This document shows, one piece after another, positions 54,946-64,000 of a stretch of 64,000 nucleotides of DNA. The stretch spans positions 806,001-870,000 of the forward strand of contig JPHH03000003.1 of NCBI GenBank assembly GCA_000750105.3, written 5' to 3'. Position 1 is the stretch's first letter. Each line of letters begins with the position of its first letter. Origin of the DNA: Tolypocladium sp. Sup5 PDA-1 (lineage: Eukaryota; Ascomycota; Sordariomycetes; Hypocreales; Ophiocordycipitaceae). Under the pieces are notes generated by a model, which was not told where the DNA came from, did no database searches, and was given only the letters and a program-made list of their open reading frames with translations. A program made the position numbers and the translations under genes.

Positions 54946-55730
54946 TCACTCCGACTTCCGCAAACTTCGGTATTTATCCACCAGATCCAAGACATTTGTC
55001 TTTATGAAGAAGGCTTTGTCATCATCAGAAAGATCAGAGCCAACCATTTCAAAGTTCTATGGCCACAAGTTTCCCGCCGACGAGCAGGAAGTTGCCTAGC
55101 TGTGGCTCATAATGGTGCACGTCGTGCGAATGGAGCTCATGGTGGCATTCGTGCAATAGGATTGACAGCTCTGGGAGGCTGAGCGTCAGTCCTGCGGGCT
55201 CCGCAAGAGATGCGCCAGCAATGTCTTGCAGCAGTACGTAGTGATCTCAGGCCCTTGCAGGCGACCGAGCCGTAACATCGGGGAACAACAACGCCCTGGA
55301 GGGCTGCGAGCTGCTCATAGGCCTGCACCTCCGTATCGAACAGCTCCTTATTTTTCTCCTTTTCACTCTTAGGGATAACGTAAAACGTCGCGTGGAAGGA
55401 ACCACTCCGGGAAAGCGGCTCGCATACGAACACCGATGAAAGCTGGTAGCAGGTTGGTCACTAGCTTGACGAAACGTTCAAAGCTCGAAGGGGGCAGGTG
55501 CAGTCGTCGAATGTGAGGATACCGCGAATCGGCGACCACGCTGGTGGCAGGTATAGCGCGGGTCCTAAATCTAATCCGCTGTACTTGGATCAGCACAAAA
55601 GCACAAAGACCGCGACAGAATCGCATACCAACGTCTCCTCGTCTTGCGTGGCCATGGGCTCTCGAACTCCTATTCTTAACGGCTCAGGCTCGTTCAGAAC
55701 CTTGTGGTCCGGTATCCGAATCTCTGACGA
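54946..55730 (-). pseudogene. Broken fungal kinase-like gene with several frameshifts
   Basis: Read on the minus strand, successive segments in different frames give parts of one kinase-like protein in the correct order. First comes RYPHIRRLHLPPSSFERFVK and AAFPEWFLPRD (about 55550-55395). In another frame follows ELFDTEVQAYEQLAALQGVV with PRCYGSV (about 55350-55250). A third frame gives LLQDIAGASLAEPAG and HDVHHYEPQLGNFLLVGGK (about 55230-55060), and a final frame DDDKAFFIKTNVLDLVDKYR to a stop at 54946. At least three frame changes (near 55390, 55235 and 55055) and stops interrupt it, and none coincides with good splice sites. A fourth shift near 55615 is likely. It looks like a recent loss, because each segment remains well preserved. 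It is not a close copy of the gene at 27469, although both carry kinase-like folds. Confidence 0.65.
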
Positions 55731-55878
55731 GGGTTTCGACGGTGCAAGGGGCGGCGGCTCGTCGGCGTATTGGAACCGTCCATCGTCGTCGGTGTCGTTT
55801 GCATCGGCGATGGTCGACGTCGCGTGGCACGACCGCGTCTCGCCGGTGGTGCAGGCTGTGGAAATAGATGCGGTATCC

Positions 55879-55896
55879 GTACTCCGTACGGAGTAC
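55879..55896. repeat. 18-bp perfect palindrome GTACTCCGTACGGAGTAC
   Basis: A perfect inverted repeat in non-coding DNA. Half-sites and near copies of the same word (TACTCCGTA or TACGGAGTA) recur in other intergenic regions of the window. Confidence 0.85.
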
Positions 55897-56128
55897 TCGG
55901 CTCCAGGTTTATTAGTCCCGTCCCCACAGATCCCCGCCATCTTCACCTCCACTCGGCCCCCCGCAAGCTCGCGCGCCAGTGCCTCTCCGATGAACCCCAA
56001 CCCAAGATCTAGACGTAATGCGTAATGTCCATGGCTTATTAGCCTGTATCCATACATTGCCGCTCCAAACCCAACCTCTCGGACCGAGCTCCACCGTAGA
56101 TATATCCTCAACAATCCCTTCCTTCCTC

Positions 56129-56198
56129 CATCCACCCCATCTCTTCCCTGTCATCACCTCCACCATCCACCCCATCTCTTCCCTGTCATCACCTCCAC
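56129..56198 (+). repeat. 35-bp direct repeat, two perfect copies
   Basis: The unit beginning CATCCACCCCATCTCTTCCC occurs at 56129-56163 and immediately again at 56164-56198, followed by the start of a third copy (CATCCA). It lies 66-135 bp upstream of the microprotein ATG, probably in its promoter or 5' UTR. Confidence 0.85.
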
Positions 56199-56263
56199 CA
56201 TCCAACCAGCTAAGACACTACACCCTCTTCCGACCAGCGCATACTGCGCGCGCATCCGCCATC

Positions 56264-56506
56264 ATGGTGGGGTCTAATATCTTGTGAGCCCACGTCTCAT
56301 GCCTAGGTGCACGTGGAAACAAGAAAAGTAACATTGTTGGCTCCAGGCGCAACCGCGGCGTCCTCGCCTTCACCGCCGCCGCGACCGCCGCCGCAGTCGC
56401 CTTCAAGTACAAGTCCCACGCGATCCGGAGCAACGAGGCCGCGCAGCAGAGCCACAAGGCGCCCAATGGCTACGTCAGCGTCGATCGCAGCGGTGGCGGC
56501 GTGTAG
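56264..56506 (+). CDS. Small membrane-anchored microprotein (59 aa, one intron)
   Basis: Exon 1, 56264-56283, encodes MVGSNIL up to a split codon. The intron at 56284-56346 has donor GTGAGC and acceptor CCAG. Exon 2, 56347-56506, encodes RNRGVLAFTAAATAAAVAFK, a single Ala-rich hydrophobic segment after a basic flank, then a polar tail ending YVSVDRSGGGV before TAG. The short basic-hydrophobic N-terminus suggests insertion into a membrane, possibly mitochondrial. I believe small fungal proteins with a similar VSVDRSGGG C-terminus exist, but I cannot name one with a known role. The splice signals, conserved-looking tail and leader upstream support a real gene. It is convergent with the TRP channel gene. 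Confidence 0.7.
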
Positions 56507-56911
56507 TGGCTGTATACCTTATGGCTCGGCACCTCGAGGCCCGAGGTGCGCGCGGCGCCAGGTTGGACTGCACGACAGGTGTTCTTACGCCCATTGGAGG
56601 ATGTAATTTATAAATCACCAAGCAAGATACACCAGTCCAAAGAGCGTCGCTTGTCGGCACAGGAGCGTTGATGGACGACCGGCCCTAGCCTTGAACGAGG
56701 AGCCAGCGCAGCATCCATCAAGATAGCATTCAACACAATATAGCAATTACCACTCCAGCCCGTCCGTACATGATTATAAACACGCCGGAAAATGCCACAT
56801 GCGCAACTCCTCTCCCCACCCGATTCCCCGTTGCCGCTCAACCAGGTAGTAGTACAATGCCGCGCCATGATCCCAAATCAACGCCTGTAAATGCACCTCG
56901 GCCCTGCTCCC
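56507..56911. other. Convergent intergenic region
   Basis: These 405 bp hold two 3' UTRs. No gene or repeat of note. Confidence 0.5.
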
Positions 56912-59900
56912 TCACATCGAACTTCCCCTCAGCTGGAAGCCATCGTCTGCCTCTCTCTCATCATCCGTCGATGCATAGGCAATCTCCTTCCCCTTTCCTT
57001 TGGGATCCCGCCTCGGCGCCATACCGACTTTACCTTCCTTCATGCTCCGTCGACTCGCAGGTCGCTTGCCGTATCCCTTCTTAGGCGTCGCATCCCCCTT
57101 GGCTCTCTTGGTTCGGTCATATCCCCCGCTGTCGATTCCCATGCCCTTGACCTCCTCCGCCGACGAGTTCCGCCTCGAATGCGGCCCCGTCGAGCTGTTC
57201 TTGAGGTCTCGCATCTCCCTGATTACCTCCGCAAAGCTCTCCTCCAACGTCTTCATGCGGGCCAGAACCAGTCTCCCCATCCTATCCCGGTCGGCAACGT
57301 CCATCCCTCCCGCAACACGTAGGCGATGGTCCTTCATCATGGCCATTGCCATCTGCGTCTGGAAGCTCCCGGCCATCCCCACGTTCGGGTCTTCAGGTCC
57401 GAAGTGGTCCGAAAGAATGCTCAGATCAACAGAGGAGAGCCTCCTAGCCGCTCGTAGCCGGTCACGGGGGTCCAGGCTGAGCATGGCAGTTCTGCTGACG
57501 CCCCCCGTCTCTGTCATGCCACGCGGCGGTATAATAGGACGAGGATGGGAGCTGGGAGCGAATGCAGTTCGTCGAGGGGAACTCCGTCGCGCCACCTGGG
57601 CAGGCGTATTCGCGCCTGTGCTGCGGCCATTTGTCCCAGGCTTCCTACCCTGGGTCGCTTTGGGGGGTGACTTGGATGAAGAGCTGTGGGCCTGCGGTAG
57701 CTCCTCCGGGTTGTATAGGATGGTGTTTGTCGACAGTGTACGACTGTGCATCCCACGTCTTTGATTGCCTTGGCGAGGGCTCGGTGCCAGTGCTTTGGCA
57801 GACGAGCCGTGCGAGGAGGCCAGCTTCGCGGAGCGGGCTGCCATCGGAGTGGTAAAGTAATCCTCCTCCTCGACACCGTACTTTGCGTACTGATGACTGC
57901 GATCGACATTCGTCCCAGCATCGTCTTCATCTTCGTCGTTGGTGACCAGCTCATCGTCGCCGTCCGCGTCGGTCTGATCTTTGTACTCTGGCATCACGGC
58001 ATTTAGCCGGGATCTTTGTCCGCGTGAAAAGGACGCTCCGTGGTTGGACATGAAATCGGCCGGGTCACTGGCCGTCGACCTGACATCGGAAACCTGCCTG
58101 AAGTGCGACGATCGCTCCCATCCCACGCTCAGCCGCCTCTGCCAGTCCGGCAACGCTCGGCTGTCCAAGGTGGGCCAGTTTGACAACGGCACTCCTGCAT
58201 CGTCATTTTGATCCATCCAGTTGCGGATAGCCGTCTGCGTCTTACGCCTCTCGTTCCTCCTTTGAGTGCGCAACGTGGCAGATTCCGGCAGGCGCCGGAA
58301 GACTTCTTCCAGCGCTCGGTCTTTGTGGAACCCTGCCACTGATTCCTCACGGACCCGAAGATTGGGACTGAACATGGCGGTCCGCTCAACCGGATCTCGG
58401 AACGAGATTGTCCTAGGACGACTCCTGCCGTGATTCTCGACCAAATCCGTGGGCTCGTACATGGACGGTGCGAGCCAAAATCTCTCGTACAGGTAGATAC
58501 AGAATAACACCGGGAAGTGAGTAACCTTGATGATGGTTCGGTTGAGCCAGACAAAGTGCTTCAGTGGCATGCAGTACCGCAGGGGCATGAGCAGCCAGGC
58601 AAAGATATTGCTGGGTGCGATGTATGAAAACAGCGCATCGTTCTTGACCATGGAAATTGTGTTGATGGCGAATAAGAACCTGCGTGGGTGTAAGTGGTGG
58701 TAACCTGCAACAGTTGATGGTGGACGTACTGATGCTCCTCCGTGGCGTTTGATGCAATCGTCATGAACGAGTTGGTCAAGACAGTAATGAGAATTGTCCT
58801 GGTCTGTCGTGTCAGCGGCATTCACGATAGGGGCTGCGTTCAACTTACACGACCAAGAAGTGGCAAATGATGAGGAACATCATCATCAATATCCTCGCGA
58901 GCCAGTTGTATTGTGGCCAGCTAGTATTTCGTTAGTTCCCTTTCCTTTTCATCTAAAGAGTCGGTGGTTCAGTCAACTTACACATCCCAGGCAGCTGGGG
59001 TAAAGCCCATGAGGATCTGAAAGATCTTGTAGGCGACATCGCCGCTTTCATTTGCACTTGCCGACAACGTGAAGAAGACGTAGAACCCGCTACACATGAT
59101 GAGAACCAGGACAAACACGGCTGCTAGGTCCACGGCCATCAGACGGAAAGCAATCAGCAACTGGGAGAAGTATTGGTAATGGTCCAGAATGCTGAAGATC
59201 CGTGGCAAGAGGAGGATGGCGTTTGCTGCCAGCACATCGTATGCCATGTCGTTCCAGTGATGGGGGTCAACTAGGAAAACGCCATAGGCACGCATGCAGT
59301 AGTACGCTATCAGCAGTACGAGGATCCCCAGGTCAAAGATGTTCCAAAAGCTCATGATGTAGAGGGCAAACCCCTGTTCGTTGAAGCCAACCAGCTCGTC
59401 GAGCATGAAGCCGGCACTCCAGAACCAGAAAACCAACTCCAGTCCGGTAATTTGCACGGACCTCTGTGCCAAGACTGACAGGAAGAGGCCGATCAGGACA
59501 GCAAGTGAGAGCGTGGAAAGAAAAGACCGATAACGCGGAACACGAAGGCGAGAGAGCTTGAGCATGGATGCCTGCCGGGGATCATAGAGCATCACTGTCC
59601 TTCTTCCGGGTGGAACATGGAAATGGCCCTGCTTAGGTGGGAGGGATCCGAGCAAGGGGGTCCTGGCGTCTGGTTTGGCAGCATTTCCATTCATACCCTG
59701 GAAGGGGCTCGGCGGTGCTTCGCGATGCAAGCTGTCCGCGGACGAATAAAAGGTAATGGCACCATTCCAAATGGCCTCGAGCTGCTGGATCACGACGGGG
59801 TGGGCAAGAAAGTGCTTGGCCGAAGCGCGGATGGCAACCTCCAACGTGGATGTCCTGGAAGCGGTCAGGGCCTGCTTGGCCCTGGTGTTTGTCCTGCCTG

Positions 59901-60647
59901 ATGGGCTTGGGGGCTGCGCTCCTGGGAGACCTTGGAGGGGATAAAAGTCGTAGGCCAAGGCGTCGATGAGTTCCCGGGTGGTGTACTCCTTCAACAGCTT
60001 GAGGGCAAGCAGCTCACAGACCTTGGCCCTGGTGTTGCTGTTCCCTGCGTTGGCGGCGTATCGCTGCCCCTCCTTGGTAAACTGCAGGCAGTTGGCCATG
60101 AGTGCATATAGGGTCGCCCGGGAGAAGTGCTGGGTCCGTATCTGCTGCTGCATGGGCTTTACCAGGAACTGCGAGACCTGGGGCGAGCGCAGCTGTTCCC
60201 ACGTCAGTGTCGTCTCGGTGCGGGCGGACACGATGATGCGAATGGCATGGGTGATGCTGTAAATCGGCAGCGAGTCTGGGGGGCGATGGAGCGAATTAGC
60301 AATGCATTTCGATAGCAAAGGGCAAAGGAGTATCGAATATTACCGAGATGCGTGGCAGAAAAGAGCGGGAGGACTGGCAACGCCTTCTGGCCGCCATCCT
60401 CGTCCGCGTCGTCTTCAGGGCCATCGTCCGGTGCATCTTCGCCTTCTTCATCGCCAAGTCGATTCGTGCGCTCGTCGTTGGAGTCGTCCTCCTCGTCATC
60501 ATCGGCCTCAGTAAAGTCGGCCGTGGCGTGCGTCCGCCCGGCAAATTGCAGACGAGGAGGCGGCCGCGAGGAGGGAGAGAGGCTGACGTCGCGGATGTCG
60601 ACGCGACGAGAGCCGTTCTTGGGGCGGCGCAGCAGCGAGGAGAACAT
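56912..60647 (-). CDS. yvc1: TRP-type cation channel, Yvc1/TRPY-like (1168 aa)
   Basis: This is the vacuolar calcium-release channel family of fungi. Five exons (60647-60344, 60275-58982, 58920-58849, 58798-58730, 58679-56912) join in frame. Exons 3 and 4 (72 and 69 bp) encode part of the pore-proximal and last membrane helices. The cytosolic N-terminus has an acidic stretch and the helical linker region (ITHAIRIIVSARTETTLTWE). About six membrane helices run from RSFLSTLSLAVLIGLFLSVL to ILITVLTNSFMTIASNATEE. The pore region has MCSGFYVFFTLSAS and ILMGFTPAAWDVWP. After the last helix come EEHQFLFAINTISMVK and the FPVLFCIYLYERFWLAP segment, then a long disordered C-terminus of about 500 residues. 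That tail exceeds the yeast protein but is usual in filamentous ascomycetes. Family assignment is strong. Confidence 0.9.
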
Positions 60648-63600
60648 GATTCCAGTCCGGGTGTTGTACCGGGCCCCTTGGGCTCCTGGAATCCAGCTTG
60701 GCCGCCGTATTATGGACGCGTCTCAGGACGCCATGAGAGGCGGGACAGCGTATCTCCTCGAGGAAGAGAAGAGGTGCGGAGGGAAAGAATCTGCCAGGCT
60801 CGTGGATGTCCAGCGACGATCGAGGCAGAGGAGCAGCCCGGCCCTGCACCACAGACGGCAGTGCTCCAGCTGCGACACCACAGGGACAAGGGTGCATGCA
60901 CCCACTGGCGGCCACCAACTGGGGCAGACGCGCCACAGCGCTGCACTAGCCCAGCCAGCAGGCGGTTGAGCGAGCAGAGGAATTTGATGCTTTTGGAGAA
61001 AATGACAATTTGAGAAGGCAATACGATATCCCGATAAAACATGCAACTGCATCACCATGAAGGATCGAATTGGGCATTCTTTATATTTGCATTGTCGGCG
61101 GTCGCCTCTGGACGTCAGCCGTCTTTGTGCACCGTACCCAGCGCACGGTATCCAACGACGGGACTTACACGACGACCAGACTCTTTCATCGACGAGAGTG
61201 GGCCAGCCGAGAGGTTTGGGCAGATTACAGGGCCATGGCGGTTCGTGCGTCCGCCGTTTTAGTCGCCATCACGATCAGACAGACAAGGGCAGGGCGGCCC
61301 TCCAACGACTCTGGCCAGCGGGCGCCGTCTTGATACGGCAGCGGTGGTGGAACAAAGGCAAGGGATCGGTCGGTAAGGTATGAAGCATCACCGCCAGTTG
61401 GATGGACGTCTTTCACTTGCCTGCCTAATCGTCCGCTCCCATCCAACAGGCGCATCTGGAGTCGCAGAGATGCATGCAACGGCCCCGACTATCCATGCAT
61501 GCACAGTCCAGAATGGACGCATGACACACCCTCGAAAGCCTGCAGGGTGCGTCGGTGGGCTGCCACATGCCGCATCACTGCTGGCCATTGGCGGCCGCTG
61601 AATCTGCTCCGGCCGCTAGCCGTCATGGCGGTGCGACCGCGAACCACGAGGACAGGCGAATTATCGTCGCGGCGGTGTGATGACAGGCGCAGATATGCGG
61701 CACCTTGGGGACGGGAGATATGGGACCCAGTCGCAGAGGTCGGATCGGGTCCGTCTTGGAGGTGTCGTGACCGCAGCGTGACGCGATGCGGTGCCAAACA
61801 TGTGCCAGCATCCATGAGATCGACAGCCCACTCTTGGTGTTCTCGCCTCGGGCAAGGGCCGCAGGGCAGGGCAGATTCGCGCTGAGACTGGACCACGCGC
61901 ATGTGGGTTTGATGGTCTTGACTCAAAGATGCGGAACGAGTCGAGTCGAGCGGACCCCGCCAACACCATCGTGTGATCATCTCATCAGCGTTGAAGCGCC
62001 GTCAATACGGACTGCTTCGACCGATGATGCGTGGCAGCTGAGTCAAGCTTGAACAAGCTGGATCTGTTTGTGCATTTCATGTACGGACTAAGAAGCAGTG
62101 GTATGGCATGACAGCCATGCAACCACTCTAACGTGCGCGACCCCTGCGTGTTTCGCTGCCCTCTTTGTGGCGGCCAACCAAAGGACAACAACGTGGTGTT
62201 TCAACCGCGAAGCCATTGTCAAATCATGGTATCCAACACCACACGGCTCTAAGCTTTTATGATGTTGCATAAGGTTCTTGCATGCACTCAACGTTCTAGG
62301 CGGCTACTTCGTACGGGTGGGCAGCACTTACAGCCCCTCAGCCAAGTGATTATCTGCTGAGGGTGCTTGGACCTGCAACATATCCGCGAATCTGGAGGCT
62401 CAGAATCAAGGCAGTCTGGGGGTACCGCCATAGATATACCAGTGAATTCCCGTATGTTCTTTCGTAGGGCAGTGGTTTTCCATGGAATACACTGCAAAGT
62501 TGCAGCACGTTGGCTCAAGGCTCAACCTCCTCCCAATGGTTCATGCTCACGATGTGGTATGAACACTGAACCTAACATGATATGAGATTGGTTGACGGGT
62601 ATTTTGCTCCCGATGGTCTTCCACAAGTTAGGGCATATCATGCAAGTCATTGAAAAATCATAGGAAACCTAGCATTTAGGTTCTTGGAGGACTATAGGGT
62701 AGGGCAACGGGGTGAGGTCAGGTTCGCAGTGCCGTTGTGGCTGGAGCTATCGGACCACAGCTCGCGCCACAGGAGGTGGCACTGGCCCATCCTTATTTGC
62801 GGCGATGTGGGGGCATCAGATCGGCCGACCGCCGGCTTTTCCTTCTCTGTTGATATCCGGGCTTGACTTCTGAGCCCTAAAGCAGCTTTCACGAGGTCAA
62901 TGTTTGTTCCAGCGAGGGGGAATAAGGAAAAAGAAAAGCCCTCCTGATGTCGACGCGCATTGAGACGTGTTAAAGACAATGGCTCAATGCAACACGGTGA
63001 CGGACGGGACAAAGTAAAAAGAGACAATCTTTCGCCGCGGGGACCAACCGAGCTCACGATTGGGGGACGGGACAAGGGGTCGGCGGCGGGTAATTAGCGA
63101 AAGGCGCCGTATATCAGGGGACCTCGAGCTACCGGGTCTCTAAAAGCCCCTTTCCCTGCCAATTCAAATTTGCATCCATCCAATGAGCCTGTTACGTAGC
63201 GGGTGCATTCTGTGAAATCTGAACTCGTCAGGAACAGTTCCAGGGACGGACTCTCGTAGGCTTGCTGTCGCCGCTACTGATACCTCCCGGGTGTGGTCGG
63301 GATCGACTAACCTCGACTCCACAATCATCCCCTGCCCAGCACCCCATATCGCGTCGCGCGCTCGACACTGTCACTCTTTCTTTCCTCTTTTTCCTTTGTC
63401 ACTGTGGCAATCATCCCTTGCCCGCTTGCCTGTCCACCTGCCTGCTGGACAATTGTCAGGTTGCGCTCGTTTTGTCTGGTCTCGCGGTGTCGGCAGAGCA
63501 AAGCCGCGGCAACCTTGGCACCTCTGGCTGTGTCAGCCTTTGCGAGCCCCTCGATGAAACAACAAAACCGCATCGCCGTCTCCTCCAGGCTGGCCAGCTC

Positions 63601-63806
63601 CATTGCGCGATTCGGAGCCTCCCACTGATTGACTCGGCACCCCGGATCATCTCCTTGACGCCGCCAACTGGGTCCCGGTGCAGGAAAGTGGGCTCCAAGC
63701 GTCCAGCAGACGTGACTGACTCCTCGACGACGCTGGATTGTGTCCCGAGTCTTGCTCCGTCATCACGCATTCCAGCCCCGACCACTCGACTCGACCTCCG
63801 CCCTCG
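60648..63806. other. Long gene-poor region (3.2 kb) and leader of the last gene
   Basis: No gene is supportable. From about 60710 to 62600 the open frames are short and overlap on both strands. A GTACGGACTA word lies near 62080. From about 63250 to 63800 the plus strand is pyrimidine-rich (TTTCTTTCCTCTTTTTCC at 63376-63395, in part) and probably is the promoter and long 5' UTR of the gene starting at 63807. Confidence 0.5.
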
Positions 63807-64000
63807 ATGACGGCAATGGATCCGGGCGAGCGTCGACCTCGTCATGAGCCCTCCCCTCCTACAAAGGCTGCCGAGCCAGCCACCACAGCCGTCGACGACG
63901 AGACGGAAGCCGAGACCCCTAAGATGACACACGACTCTATGGTTACCGTCAGGCTCTCGGAGCCCCCAGCTCTCGCCCTCGATACGACCGCCGCCTCCGA
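63807..64000 (+). CDS. N-terminal fragment of an unidentified gene, cut by the window end
   Basis: The ATG at 63807 (or the in-frame ATG at 63816, MDPGERRPR) opens a frame that stays open to the window edge, behind a long pyrimidine-rich leader. The 64 residues visible are polar and disordered, Pro/Thr/Ala/Glu-rich, then MTHDSMVTVRLSEPP and ALALDTTAAS. Nothing allows a family to be named. The HDSMVTVRLSEPP phrase is the best handle for a search. Confidence 0.5.
   Translation, partial: MTAMDPGERRPRHEPSPPTKAAEPATTAVDDETEAETPKMTHDSMVTVRLSEPPALALDTTAAS

Larger units (their letters stand above)
55731..56263. other. Region between the pseudogene and a microprotein gene
   Basis: It contains an 18-bp perfect palindrome and a 35-bp direct repeat, both listed separately. 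The minus-strand frame that runs through it is open but includes the palindrome as codons, so it is probably not real coding sequence. The 3' half is pyrimidine-rich on the plus strand and likely the leader of the 56264 gene. Confidence 0.45.

Noticed and set aside
1..64000. Prokaryotic features: operons, Shine-Dalgarno sites, CRISPR arrays, insertion sequences
   Set aside because: The window is clearly eukaryotic, with spliceosomal introns in most genes; no regularly spaced repeat array or transposase was seen.

Overview
This window is genomic DNA from a filamentous ascomycete, most likely a GC-rich Sordariomycete and plausibly Hypocreales. The evidence is short introns of about 50-170 bp with GT..AG ends and CTAAC-like branch points, long pyrimidine-rich leaders, unclustered genes on both strands, and recognisable ascomycete proteins (CEF1/CDC5, TOP2, TAP42, CNS1, an APSES factor, a Yvc1-type TRP channel). 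I placed exon joins by hand from splice signals and reading frame. Nearly every join closes in frame; the exception is the first intron of TOP2.

Layout. 1-756: N-terminal part of a multi-pass membrane protein (-). 2051-2716: unknown 202-aa protein (+). 3073-4203: RNase H-like protein (-). 4616-4973: degenerate tandem duplication. 7924-9787: surface protein with signal peptide, one membrane span and cytoplasmic SH3 domain (+). 11019-12139: DcpS scavenger decapping enzyme (+), overlapping tail-to-tail with a GILT-like protein at 12111-13043 (-). 14635-16401: hexokinase-family sugar kinase (+). 16952-19140: DHA2-type MFS transporter (+). 19335-21741: CEF1/CDC5 splicing factor (-). 23337-25296: MFS transporter (+). 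25689-26765: secreted-type single-span Cys-rich protein (-). 27469-29721: large intronless protein combining heptad repeats, a PD-(D/E)XK nuclease-like region, a Cys/His cluster and a kinase-like domain (-). 30453-31188: FHIT/HNT2-type HIT hydrolase (+). 34333-36040: third MFS transporter (+). 37002-38264: CNS1/TTC4 co-chaperone (+). 38577-40176: APSES factor (-). 43336-48642: DNA topoisomerase II (+). 49704-50774: TAP42 (+). 51125-53689: large conserved protein with a BTB-like segment (-). 54946-55730: frameshifted kinase-like pseudogene (-). 56264-56506: 59-aa membrane microprotein with one intron (+). 56912-60647: TRP-type channel (-). 63807-64000: start of an unidentified gene (+).

Most genes are core housekeeping: mRNA decay and splicing, chromosome topology, TOR/PP2A signalling, the Hsp90 cycle, vacuolar calcium release. 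The genes do not form an operon-like or biosynthetic cluster. The accessory parts are the long gene-poor stretches (4.2-7.9, 31.2-34.3, 40.2-43.3 and 60.6-63.8 kb), the nuclease/kinase-like gene at 27.5-29.7 kb and the decayed kinase-like gene at 55 kb. The nuclease-kinase architecture is the best candidate for an unusual system; it resembles the restriction-endonuclease-plus-kinase arrangement described for some Crinkler-type effectors and for mobile or conflict-associated eukaryotic proteins.
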